Shown one piece after another: positions 24,804 to 32,338 of a DNA stretch of 64,000 nucleotides. Source of the DNA: Deltaproteobacteria bacterium. GTDB taxonomy: Bacteria; Myxococcota_A; UBA9160; UBA4427. The notes beneath the pieces were generated by a model that was not told the origin of the DNA, did no database searches, and saw nothing but the letters and a program-made list of their open reading frames with translations. A program made the translations under genes and the position numbers. The stretch covers positions 1-64,000 of the forward strand of contig JAJDAO010000068.1 in assembly GCA_029261835.1 (NCBI GenBank), in the 5' to 3' direction. Each line of letters opens with the position of its first letter. Within the stretch, counting starts at the first letter, position 1.

Positions 24804-26405
24804 ATGTCTCTGAGTCCTGTGTCGTCGCTGGGACCGGGGGTAGGTCGTATCGGTAGAGCATTCTCCGCGAGCCGGATCGGCCAGGGCGCCCTGGTGATGC
24901 TCCTCGGGCTGGCCTACGCGCCACTCTGGGGCGCAGCAGCGTCAGAATCCGCCGTGTTTGGTCTCGAGGGCTGGTTCTTCATACCGGGACAATTCCTGCC
25001 AGCGCCGGCGCTGGGACTCGCGGCCTGGTTCTCCTGGCGACGCCTCGATCGAATGCGCCTGCTCGAGGTCGCGTCTTCTGCGGGCCCCGCAGTTCTCTTC
25101 GCGAGCGTGGGTACCGGCGTCTTCATCTGGGCCTATCTCAACCAAACGACTCATCTCCTGCTCGTTTCTCTCTCCTTCCACCTGCTCGCCTATGGCGCCA
25201 CGATTCGCGGGTCGGCGGGACTGCGTGCTCTGCTATTGCCGTCGGCTGTGCTCCTGCTCGGGCTCCCCATTCCGGCGCCGCTCGAGAACGAGATCGTCTG
25301 GCAGCTGCAGCTCTCGACCGCGCGCGATGTCGCCTGGATCTTGAATACGCTCGGACGAGAGATGTCGCTGGCGGGCGTGTTGCTCTGGAACGAATCGGCA
25401 ACGTTTCAGGTCATCGAGGGGTGCAGTGGCCTCCGGGGAATGCGAATCCTGGTCCTGATCGCCCTCGTCGTGCGGGAGCTCTTCCCGGGCGCCGGTGCGC
25501 GTCAACTCGCACTCGTCGCTCTGGCTCCCTTGCTCGCGTATCTGCTGAACCTCCTGCGGGTGGCGGTCATCGTTGCCGGCGATCATTCGGCGGCGACATC
25601 GCCCGACGGCGACGACCACACGATGCAGGGCATCGCAGTCCTGCTCGCGGGAAGCGGCATCCTCTATGCGGTGGGCTGGGTATTGGCGTCGAGAGGCCCG
25701 ACGCGTACCAAGCGAGAGCGCGGCCGGGAAACCGCTACGGCCGCACCCGGACGACGACGCACCGATCTCCGAATCGCGATCGCGGCGGCCGGCTTCTTGT
25801 GTCTGCTATCCGTCGGGATTCGATACCTGCGCCCGGTTCTTGCGACACCGCGGTATTCCGTGGCATTCTCAGAAGCTCGGGCGGGTTGGCAGAGTGAGAA
25901 TCTCTATCCCTCGGGTCCCGATCGCCTCTTCTTCGGCCCGGTTGCGTGGGAACGAATCATCTCCCGGCGCTATGAGCGAAGCCAACGCCGGCCCGAGATC
26001 GTCGATGTCCTGATCGTGCCGGACATAGCCAGTGATCCCACCACGGGGAAGCTATTCACCTCCAAGATCTCGCTGCCAGGCGCCGACTGGGAGATCCGCA
26101 GAGCCGAGACCGGGCGAATCTGGTCCCTGGGAGTCGATGGCGAGCAGCTCCTCGCAACGCACGGCCGCTCGAACGGCAGCGCGGCCCTCGTCTACAGCTG
26201 GCGCATCCGCGATCGCGGAACCGGGAGAGAGACATTGAGGGCTCTGCTCGGTGCGGAGTTCGGTCCGTTTCGAAGAGAGCGCCCTCGCGTCGCAATACGC
26301 TTGTCGACGCCGCTTCAACACGCGGGTCCGCTCGCGCGCAGCCGGGCGAAGAAGATCCTCGATCATTTTGTGATTTCGTTTCGGGACGATCTAGAGGCGT
26401 TGTAA
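24804..26405 (+). CDS. exosortase with C-terminal EpsI-like domain
   Basis: A 533-residue protein. The first about 300 residues are an eight-helix exosortase: the catalytic triad is visible as Cys207 (in EGCSGLRG), Arg252 (in LLNLLRVAVI) and His272 (in DDHTMQG). After a basic linker (TRTKRERGRE) and another helix (about residue 325) comes a soluble periplasmic domain of the EpsI type. Exosortases act in the inner membrane as transpeptidase-like proteases that process PEP-CTERM proteins. Start is the ATG at 24804; the Shine-Dalgarno site is weak. I see no EPS biosynthesis or PrsK/PrsR genes beside it, so this is a small stand-alone locus. Confidence 0.9.
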   Translation: MSLSPVSSLGPGVGRIGRAFSASRIGQGALVMLLGLAYAPLWGAAASESAVFGLEGWFFIPGQFLPAPALGLAAWFSWRRLDRMRLLEVASSAGPAVLFASVGTGVFIWAYLNQTTHLLLVSLSFHLLAYGATIRGSAGLRALLLPSAVLLLGLPIPAPLENEIVWQLQLSTARDVAWILNTLGREMSLAGVLLWNESATFQVIEGCSGLRGMRILVLIALVVRELFPGAGARQLALVALAPLLAYLLNLLRVAVIVAGDHSAATSPDGDDHTMQGIAVLLAGSGILYAVGWVLASRGPTRTKRERGRETATAAPGRRRTDLRIAIAAAGFLCLLSVGIRYLRPVLATPRYSVAFSEARAGWQSENLYPSGPDRLFFGPVAWERIISRRYERSQRRPEIVDVLIVPDIASDPTTGKLFTSKISLPGADWEIRRAETGRIWSLGVDGEQLLATHGRSNGSAALVYSWRIRDRGTGRETLRALLGAEFGPFRRERPRVAIRLSTPLQHAGPLARSRAKKILDHFVISFRDDLEAL

Positions 26406-26554
26406 CGACCTAGTCGGGCGGTCCGCTGTGATCACTCAAGCTCCACGCCATCCGGGAACGGACTCGCATCCGGAGCTGGATCGCGTCTGGCAAGCTCGGT
26501 GTCGAAAACTACACTCGCAATCTCCGGGTTTGGTTTCGGCGCGCGACTCTCTTC

Positions 26555-27013
26555 CTACGCTCGATCGTCCCGGTGCTCGTCGAGGAAGGTCTTCAGGCGC
26601 TCGAGTAGTCGATGAAGCTCTGAGATCTCGGACTGCTTCCAGCCCTGAAAGGCCTTCGCCAATTCGGGCGCCAGCCGGGCCATCGCGGCGTTGCGGGCCC
26701 GGATGCCCCGCGCCGTCACGCGCAGCTTCTTCACGCGAGCATCCCCCTGGTCGGGCCGGGCGCTCAGGTGGCCTCGTTCGAGGAGCTTTCTCACCGTCTT
26801 GGTGATTCCCGGCTGATTGCTCTGGAAGGCGCTCGCCAGCGAGCTGACCGTCCACTCGCGCGCGGGGTCGTGGCAGAAGTGGAGCAGCATCACGAACTGG
26901 GGATGCGGCAGGTCGGTCTCTCGAAGGATCTGGTTGTTCCGAGTCCGCACCAGCTGCGCGATCACGCCGGTCCAGACCACGATCTGTTCTTGCTTGGAGC
27001 GCTTGGGGCGCAA
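26555..27013 (-). CDS. MarR family transcriptional regulator
   Basis: A 152-residue winged-helix protein. The DNA-binding part is TVSSLASAFQSNQPGITKTVRKLLERGHLSARPDQGDARVKKLRVTARGIRAR, with dimerisation helices at both ends. It is divergent from the two-gene unit at 27171-28790; the shared intergenic region contains a perfect 32-base palindrome overlapping a promoter for that unit. Autoregulation and repression of the neighbours are the simplest reading. It is convergent with the exosortase gene, with a gap of about 150 bases. Confidence 0.88.
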   Translation of the reverse strand: MRPKRSKQEQIVVWTGVIAQLVRTRNNQILRETDLPHPQFVMLLHFCHDPAREWTVSSLASAFQSNQPGITKTVRKLLERGHLSARPDQGDARVKKLRVTARGIRARNAAMARLAPELAKAFQGWKQSEISELHRLLERLKTFLDEHRDDRA

Positions 27014-27074
27014 TCGTCACCTCCCCTTCGACTGCGATCCCGACGCGGGCTGGGTGCGCCCGCCTTCAGGGCGC

Positions 27075-27116
27075 TTGACATAGTTTCCTTGGAATGCAAT
27101 ATTGCATTCCAAGGAA
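27075..27116 (+). promoter_or_regulatory. promoter with perfect 32-bp palindromic operator
   Basis: TTGACA at 27075-27080 is followed after 17 bases by AATATT at 27098-27103 (four of six matches to a -10 box). A perfect palindrome, half-site TTCCTTGGAATGCAAT, fills 27085-27116 and covers the -10 and the expected start of transcription. The region is AT-rich compared with its surroundings. This is the expected placement for repression of the plus-strand genes by the MarR protein encoded on the other side. Binding itself is inferred. Confidence 0.7.
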
Positions 27117-27170
27117 TATAGAACAATCGACCGCCCGCGCGAGAGCGGAGCGAGAGAAACGGGGATTCAC

Positions 27171-27614
27171 ATGAAAATGGCCCGAATTGCAGTGAGCATC
27201 GCTGTCGGAGGTCTTCTGCTGGTGCTGGGAGGACCGTACCTCGCGTCCGAGTTCGGGGAGGTCGTGGTGGTCGAGAGCCGCGACGCGGAAGGGCAGGCTC
27301 GGCGCACCCGCGTCTGGATCGTGGACGACGCGGACGTCGCCTGGATCCGCGGGTCGCCGAGTTCCGGCTGGGTGCAGCGCGCGCTCGCGAATCCCGAGGT
27401 CCTCATGACTCGCCGGGGAAGTGAGCGGCACTTCCGCGCCGTTCCCGAGCGTGACCGTGGTACTCGAGAACGCGTGAATGCGCTGATGCGGGAGAAGTAT
27501 CGCCTGCGGGACCGCTACATCGCGCTCACGCTGGGCGATCCGGATCGAAGCGGCGTACTGCCGTTCCGGCTCGAACCCGGACGAAGCGCCTCGAGCCCGG
27601 ACGAGCAGGACTGA
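27171..27614 (+). CDS. membrane-anchored small protein, possibly DUF385/PNPOx-like
   Basis: A 147-residue protein starting at the ATG at 27171. An N-terminal hydrophobic segment (IAVSIAVGGLLLVLGGPYL) should anchor it. The remainder (TRVWIVDDADVAWIRGSPSSGWVQRALANPEVLMTRRG..., then REKYRLRDRYIAL) resembles the split-barrel fold of nitroreductase/quinone-reductase-like proteins that bind flavin or F420, but the resemblance is modest and I would not assign a cofactor. It is three bases upstream of a Tat-exported Acg-like gene, so the pair probably works in the envelope. Confidence 0.6.
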   Translation: MKMARIAVSIAVGGLLLVLGGPYLASEFGEVVVVESRDAEGQARRTRVWIVDDADVAWIRGSPSSGWVQRALANPEVLMTRRGSERHFRAVPERDRGTRERVNALMREKYRLRDRYIALTLGDPDRSGVLPFRLEPGRSASSPDEQD

Positions 27615-27617
27615 TCC

Positions 27618-28790
27618 ATGCGGGTGAATCGAAGGGGATTCATCAAGGTGCTGGCAGCCGGAGGCGGCGGCACTTTCGTACCGGGGCTGTTCCCGGCATG
27701 CTCGGACCGCGCTTCCGAGGCCTTCCTCGCTTGGAGCGGTCCCGGCCCCGTCACGGCAGAGCGCGATCCTCGCTGGATCGCACTCTGCTATGCGATCCTG
27801 GCGGCCAACCCGCACAACACCCAGCCCTGGCTGGTGGAGCTACTCGAGGACCAGGCCTTCGACCTCTACGTCGATCCGTCGCGACTGCTACCCCGGACGG
27901 ACCCTCGCTTTCGGCAGACGCACATCGGCCAGGGCAGCTTCCTCGAGAACGCGGACCTGGCGGCGCGCCAGCTGGGATACCGCGCGGAGATCGAGTACTT
28001 CCCTCTCGGCAGCTACGGCGAGAGCGTGGTGGAGCCGAAGCCCGTGGCCCGCGTCCGCCTGCTAGCGGATCCGAGCATCGAGAGGGATCCGCTCTTCGCC
28101 TTCCTTCTCGAGCGCGAGTCCAACAAGCGCGTCTACGACGGCTCGCCTCTCAGGGCCGCCGAGCTGCGCGCCCTCGGCCGGGCCTGCGACAGCTCGGACT
28201 ACCCGCTTGCGCTGGTCGACTCGCCCGTGCAGGTCGAGCCTCTAGCAGAGCTGATGTGGAGGGCGATGGAAGTCGAGGTTGCCGACGTGCAGCGCAACCG
28301 CGAGACGCTCGAGTGGTTCCGCTTCGACAGCCGGGAGATAGAGCTTCACCGCGACGGCTTCGGCGTGGCGCAGACGGGGATGTCGGGCCCGATGAAGTGG
28401 ATCGCCGAGAGCTTCTTCCTCTCCCGCGAGCGCAGCCAGGCCGATCCGGGAAGCTTCGCCAGCGAGGCGGTGAAGCTCACGGCTCGCCAGGCCTCTTCGG
28501 CGCCCGCCTACGGCTGGATCACCTCCACCGCGAACACCCGCCTCGACCAGGTCCGAGTGGGCCGCGCCTACCAACGGATGAACCTCGCGGCGACGGCGCA
28601 CGGTCTGGCCATCGGCCCCATGACTCAGGTCCTCGAGGAGTACCCAGCCATGAGCGCGCTTCGGCAGGAGTTCCTGGAAATCGCGCAGGTGCCTCCGGGA
28701 CACACAGTGCAGATGCTGTTTCGTCTGGGACGCGCCCAACCTGTGGCCCACACGCCGCGGCGCCCCGTTGCCGATCTGATCCGCGCCTGA
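27618..28790 (+). CDS. Tat-exported Acg-like nitroreductase family protein
   Basis: A 390-residue protein. The N terminus is a twin-arginine signal (NRRGFIKVLAAGGGGTF) followed by a Cys (FPACSD) that could be a lipid attachment site. The body has the pattern of the Acg family, duplicated nitroreductase-fold FMN proteins: ILAANPHNTQPWLVEL near residue 62, ESNKRVYDGSPL, and PMTQVLEEYPAM with a QMLFRLGRA end. Members are linked to redox stress and dormancy in actinobacteria; the reaction is not established. It is co-transcribed with the preceding anchored protein and lies under the MarR-type operator. Confidence 0.8.
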   Translation: MRVNRRGFIKVLAAGGGGTFVPGLFPACSDRASEAFLAWSGPGPVTAERDPRWIALCYAILAANPHNTQPWLVELLEDQAFDLYVDPSRLLPRTDPRFRQTHIGQGSFLENADLAARQLGYRAEIEYFPLGSYGESVVEPKPVARVRLLADPSIERDPLFAFLLERESNKRVYDGSPLRAAELRALGRACDSSDYPLALVDSPVQVEPLAELMWRAMEVEVADVQRNRETLEWFRFDSREIELHRDGFGVAQTGMSGPMKWIAESFFLSRERSQADPGSFASEAVKLTARQASSAPAYGWITSTANTRLDQVRVGRAYQRMNLAATAHGLAIGPMTQVLEEYPAMSALRQEFLEIAQVPPGHTVQMLFRLGRAQPVAHTPRRPVADLIRA

Positions 28791-28948
28791 CCCGCCCGCG
28801 TGACGGCTATCTCTGCGTCGCAACGGGCGCTGGGAGTCATGACGGGGCACGCTGATATCGCCGCGGTTTATCAGTGCGGAGGGGCGCTTTTCCTCCTAGG
28901 CTTGGGGTGGGCGGGGGCTGCCGAGAAACCACGAACCGGGAGCCCACA

Positions 28949-29557
28949 ATGAATCCTCGAAAACCACAGAGCCGATCCACACGAGTGCAGCGATTGCTCG
29001 CGCTTGTGCTTCCCTTGGCGATCGCAGCGCTCGCCAGCGAAGCCCAAGCTCAGGGTGCGTTCCGCTACGCAGGCGCGCCCGTGCACCCCGCCTGCGTCCA
29101 CGCGCTGGCCATGAACCAAGCGGACGACTTCCCGGTCGCGACTGCGGTGAGCCTCGAGGGGTGCCGCGCCAGCCCGCGCTCCAAGAGTGAGGTCCGGTAT
29201 GAAGGGCAGCTCGCCGTGTTCGAGGACGATGCCCTTCTGGGCGGGGGCTCCTTCGGCTATCACGAGCTCACCCAGCTCGACAACGGGCTCTTCGGTCTCG
29301 CCATTCGCCGCGTCCTTCCCAACGGCGAAGAGCGCGTGAGCCTCGCCGCCGTCAAGATGGTCGACCGCCCGATGATCCGACACGGACGGATCGTCCACTT
29401 GCAGCAGCTCGAGCTGCTCGGCGAGCTCTGGATCCCCGACATGCAGCTGATGAGTTTCAAGAGTATGGGGAACATCGTCCACTTCAGCGCCGGAGTGGGA
29501 CCCGACAGGGTCGAGCGCACGGTCGACTTCACCCGCCTCGGCAGGATGCGGAAGTAG
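28949..29557 (+). CDS. secreted protein of unknown function
   Basis: A 202-residue protein starting at the ATG at 28949, with a signal peptide (QRLLALVLPLAIAALASEAQAQG, cleavage likely after AQA). The mature part is mostly beta-like and contains two Cys residues (HPACVHAL and EGCRAS), suggesting one disulfide in the periplasm. I do not recognise a family. It is convergent with the sulfatase gene, with about 20 bases between stops. The upstream intergenic region of about 160 bases shows no clear promoter. Confidence 0.65.
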   Translation: MNPRKPQSRSTRVQRLLALVLPLAIAALASEAQAQGAFRYAGAPVHPACVHALAMNQADDFPVATAVSLEGCRASPRSKSEVRYEGQLAVFEDDALLGGGSFGYHELTQLDNGLFGLAIRRVLPNGEERVSLAAVKMVDRPMIRHGRIVHLQQLELLGELWIPDMQLMSFKSMGNIVHFSAGVGPDRVERTVDFTRLGRMRK

Positions 29558-29577
29558 GCCCGCGCGCAAGGCCTGAC

Positions 29578-31146
29578 TCAGCGCTCTGCGGGCGCCCAGC
29601 CCGAGCGGCTCGTCTCCTCGAGTCGCTCGAGTTCTCTGCGCGTCGCTTCGTCCACCAGCACACCGCGCTCTGCTGTGGCGTCGATCAGGGCTTTGGAGAA
29701 GGGCAGCTCGTTCTTCCAGCTCGGCTGCAGGAGCCGGGAGGGTGTCACGGCTTCGGCCCAGTCGTGGGGGGCGACCCAACCGGGATGGGGCACCAGCGTG
29801 CCGCGGAGCCCCGCCATCGGGTGTAGGCTCCGCCAGTCTCGGATCTTCTGCGCCAACCGTTGCGCGACTTCCGGATGTTGCTCCGAAAGATCGGTCTGCT
29901 CCAGGGGATCTTCTTCGATCTCGAAGAGGAGGGTCCTGACCCGCGTTTCGGTCTGCCCTTCTCGCACGATCTGCACGAGCTTCCAAGAACCGTCGATGAC
30001 GGCCAGATGGATCATACCGGGCAGCGGGATCTCGGATGCGAAGAAGATGGGCTCCCGCTCCGGCGCAGCTTCTCCATTGCTGATGGCTGTCCACATGTCG
30101 ATGCCATCCAGCGGCCGGTCCTGCACGAGAGGGACCCCGGCTGCCGATGCGAGGGTCGGAAGGACGTCCATTACGCTGATCAAGTGATCGATCTGGGCTC
30201 CCGCTGTCAGATGGCCGGGCCAGCGCACAACGGCGGGCACGCGGATTCCTCCTTCGAAGGTCTCGCCCTTCTGGCCTCGCAGCGGTGCGTTGTTTCCTCC
30301 GAAGCTGCGGAAGCCGCCGTTGTCGCTGAAGAAGAGCACCAGCGTGTGATCGGCAATGCCCTGCCGCTCGAGGCTGTCGAGAATGGCTCCCACGGCTCGG
30401 TCCATTTCGTCCACCATGGCCGCATAGGTGCGTCGGTAGTTCTTCTCCGGCAGGTGGGCGTAGCGGTCCACGGCCTCTTCGGGGGCCTGCATGGGACTGT
30501 GGGGAGCGGTAAAGGCTACGTAGAGAAAGAAGGGGCGATCCGAATCCCGCTGCTCGATGAAGCGAACCGACTCCCGGGCCTGGACGTGCGTCAGGTACTG
30601 GCCCTCCAGACGCACCGACTTGCCGTTCTGCTGTAGATCGTGGGCACCTTCTCTCTCGTGGGCGAAGTAGTCGGTATTGGTATGAAGGTGCCCGTGAAAG
30701 CTCTCGAAGCCATGGGCGTTGGGCAGCTGGTGTTGCTGCGTGTGCCCGAGATGCCACTTGCCTACGAGGCCCGTCTGATAGCCCGCATCCTTGAAGGCGC
30801 CTGCAATCGTGTACGCACCCGGCGGAAGACCGCCGTTGTACCAGGGGTGGATCTGGTCGTAGGCCATGCCTAGCTTCAGGGGATCGCGGCCCGTCATCAG
30901 GGCAGCGCGCGTGGGCGAGCAGATGGGCGCTGAGTAGAAGCGCTCAAGTCGGACGCCCTCTTCGGCCAGGCGGTCGATGTTCGGGGTCTGGATCTCACTG
31001 CCCCGGTAACCGACATCCGCCCAACCCAGGTCATCGGCCAACAGGATGAGCACGTTGGGACGGGCCGGCGCGCCGGGAGCGGCATGGCCCGTGGATGCAA
31101 GCAGGGCAAGCAGGGAAAGCAGCATGGCAAGGACGATGACGCGCAT
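29578..31146 (-). CDS. arylsulfatase-type sulfatase (formylglycine-dependent)
   Basis: A 522-residue secreted hydrolase with an N-terminal signal peptide (cleavage after GHA). The sulfatase signature is intact: PNVLILLADDLGW with the metal Asp pair at 38-39, and CSPTR at 76-80, whose Cys76 would be converted to formylglycine. Further family motifs are GKWHLGH and FFSDNGG. It should hydrolyse sulfate esters in the periplasm; the substrate is unknown, and no formylglycine-generating enzyme is encoded in this window. It is divergent from the LLM oxidoreductase gene. Confidence 0.92.
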   Translation of the reverse strand: MRVIVLAMLLSLLALLASTGHAAPGAPARPNVLILLADDLGWADVGYRGSEIQTPNIDRLAEEGVRLERFYSAPICSPTRAALMTGRDPLKLGMAYDQIHPWYNGGLPPGAYTIAGAFKDAGYQTGLVGKWHLGHTQQHQLPNAHGFESFHGHLHTNTDYFAHEREGAHDLQQNGKSVRLEGQYLTHVQARESVRFIEQRDSDRPFFLYVAFTAPHSPMQAPEEAVDRYAHLPEKNYRRTYAAMVDEMDRAVGAILDSLERQGIADHTLVLFFSDNGGFRSFGGNNAPLRGQKGETFEGGIRVPAVVRWPGHLTAGAQIDHLISVMDVLPTLASAAGVPLVQDRPLDGIDMWTAISNGEAAPEREPIFFASEIPLPGMIHLAVIDGSWKLVQIVREGQTETRVRTLLFEIEEDPLEQTDLSEQHPEVAQRLAQKIRDWRSLHPMAGLRGTLVPHPGWVAPHDWAEAVTPSRLLQPSWKNELPFSKALIDATAERGVLVDEATRRELERLEETSRSGWAPAER

Positions 31147-31319
31147 CAGACCGATTCCTCCTGGTCATCGATTCTGCGCGAGCGCCGCGCCGCTGGCAAG
31201 CACGTCGCGGCGGCGATCGGGAACCGGTGGCACAATTGGGGTTGCCCCGCCGCACAGTCTCACGCAAGCGCTCCTCCCTCACCTCGCAGACCCAAGAGAA
31301 CGTCAAGCGGAGATCCCTC

Positions 31320-32213
31320 ATGAAGCTCGGCATCCAACCTCTGTTCTCCCGCGGCTATATCGACAACCCGCAATGGGTGAGAGAATTCGCTCAGATGGTG
31401 GAGGCGGAGGGCTGCGAATCGATTTGGGCGGTCGAGCACGTCTTGGTCGCCGAGGACTACGAGCCGAAGTACCCCTACTCCCAAGATGGCCGGATGCCCG
31501 CCACGGATGACACGGTGATGCCCGACCCACTCGAGTGGCTCGCCTATGTCGCCGGTGCGACGAGCACGATTCGCCTGGGCACCAGCGTGATGGTCGTCTC
31601 GCAACACAGCCCGGTCATTCTGGCCAAGCGCGTGGCGACGCTCGACAACTTGAGCGCTGGCCGTGTGCTGCTGGGTGCGGGTATGGGTTGGCAGAAGGAG
31701 GAATACGAGGCGATCGGCATCCCCTACGAAGAGCGCGCTAAGCGCCTGGACGATCACATCGCCGCTATGCGCGCCCTGTGGCAACCCGGCGCCGCGAGCT
31801 ACGAAGGTGAGTTCACTCGGTTTCGGCGCGCGCTCTGCGATCCCAAGCCCGCGCAAGCGGGAGGCGTCCCCGTCATCATCGGCGGAAGCAGTACAGCCGC
31901 CGCCTGTCGCGCGGGGCGCATCGGCGACGGCTTCTACCCCTACGCAATCTCGCCGGAAGATCTCGCCTCACGCGTGGAAGAGATGCGGGCGGCGGCGCAA
32001 GCGTGCGACCGCAACCCCAACGCCATCGAGCTCACGGTTTGGCCGGGCTGTTGGCAACCGGGGGCCGCCTTCGACGTCGACATCCTCGAGCGCTACGCGG
32101 CCTGCGGGGTCACCCGCTTCGTCGTGAACGCCTATGAAGCCGGCGGCTTCGAGATGGCCGACTTCCGCCGCATGATTCGAACTCTGCATGGCCTTCTGGA
32201 TCAGGTGGGCTAA
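31320..32213 (+). CDS. LLM class F420-dependent oxidoreductase
   Basis: A 297-residue TIM-barrel flavin/F420 enzyme of the luciferase-like family. Start at the ATG at 31320 with GGAG seven bases upstream. Features: MKLGIQPLF start, WAVEHVLV, the strand RLGTSVMVVSQHSPVILAKRVATLDNLSAGRVLLGAGMGW, and GGVPVIIGGSSTAAACRAGRIGDGFYP. This is the pattern of TIGR03619-type F420-dependent members, so the organism probably makes or takes up F420. Substrate unknown. Two sulfatase-family genes flank it, but the spacing gives no firm operon. Confidence 0.85.
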   Translation: MKLGIQPLFSRGYIDNPQWVREFAQMVEAEGCESIWAVEHVLVAEDYEPKYPYSQDGRMPATDDTVMPDPLEWLAYVAGATSTIRLGTSVMVVSQHSPVILAKRVATLDNLSAGRVLLGAGMGWQKEEYEAIGIPYEERAKRLDDHIAAMRALWQPGAASYEGEFTRFRRALCDPKPAQAGGVPVIIGGSSTAAACRAGRIGDGFYPYAISPEDLASRVEEMRAAAQACDRNPNAIELTVWPGCWQPGAAFDVDILERYAACGVTRFVVNAYEAGGFEMADFRRMIRTLHGLLDQVG

Positions 32214-32338
32214 CCCGTGAGAACGATCTGCATCTTGGGACGAGATTGAGCCGCACAGGCGCAGACGCAGCATCGAGTGCGCACGGGGGCATCCGACTGC
32301 CCAGCCGGATCGCGATGCCGCTGTGTTAGGGTCTCGGT

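Noticed and set aside
28871..30757. A 628-residue minus-strand frame across the secreted protein and sulfatase genes
   Set aside because: It is a shifted reading of the sulfatase and antisense of the secreted protein, and is Arg/Ser-rich without motifs.
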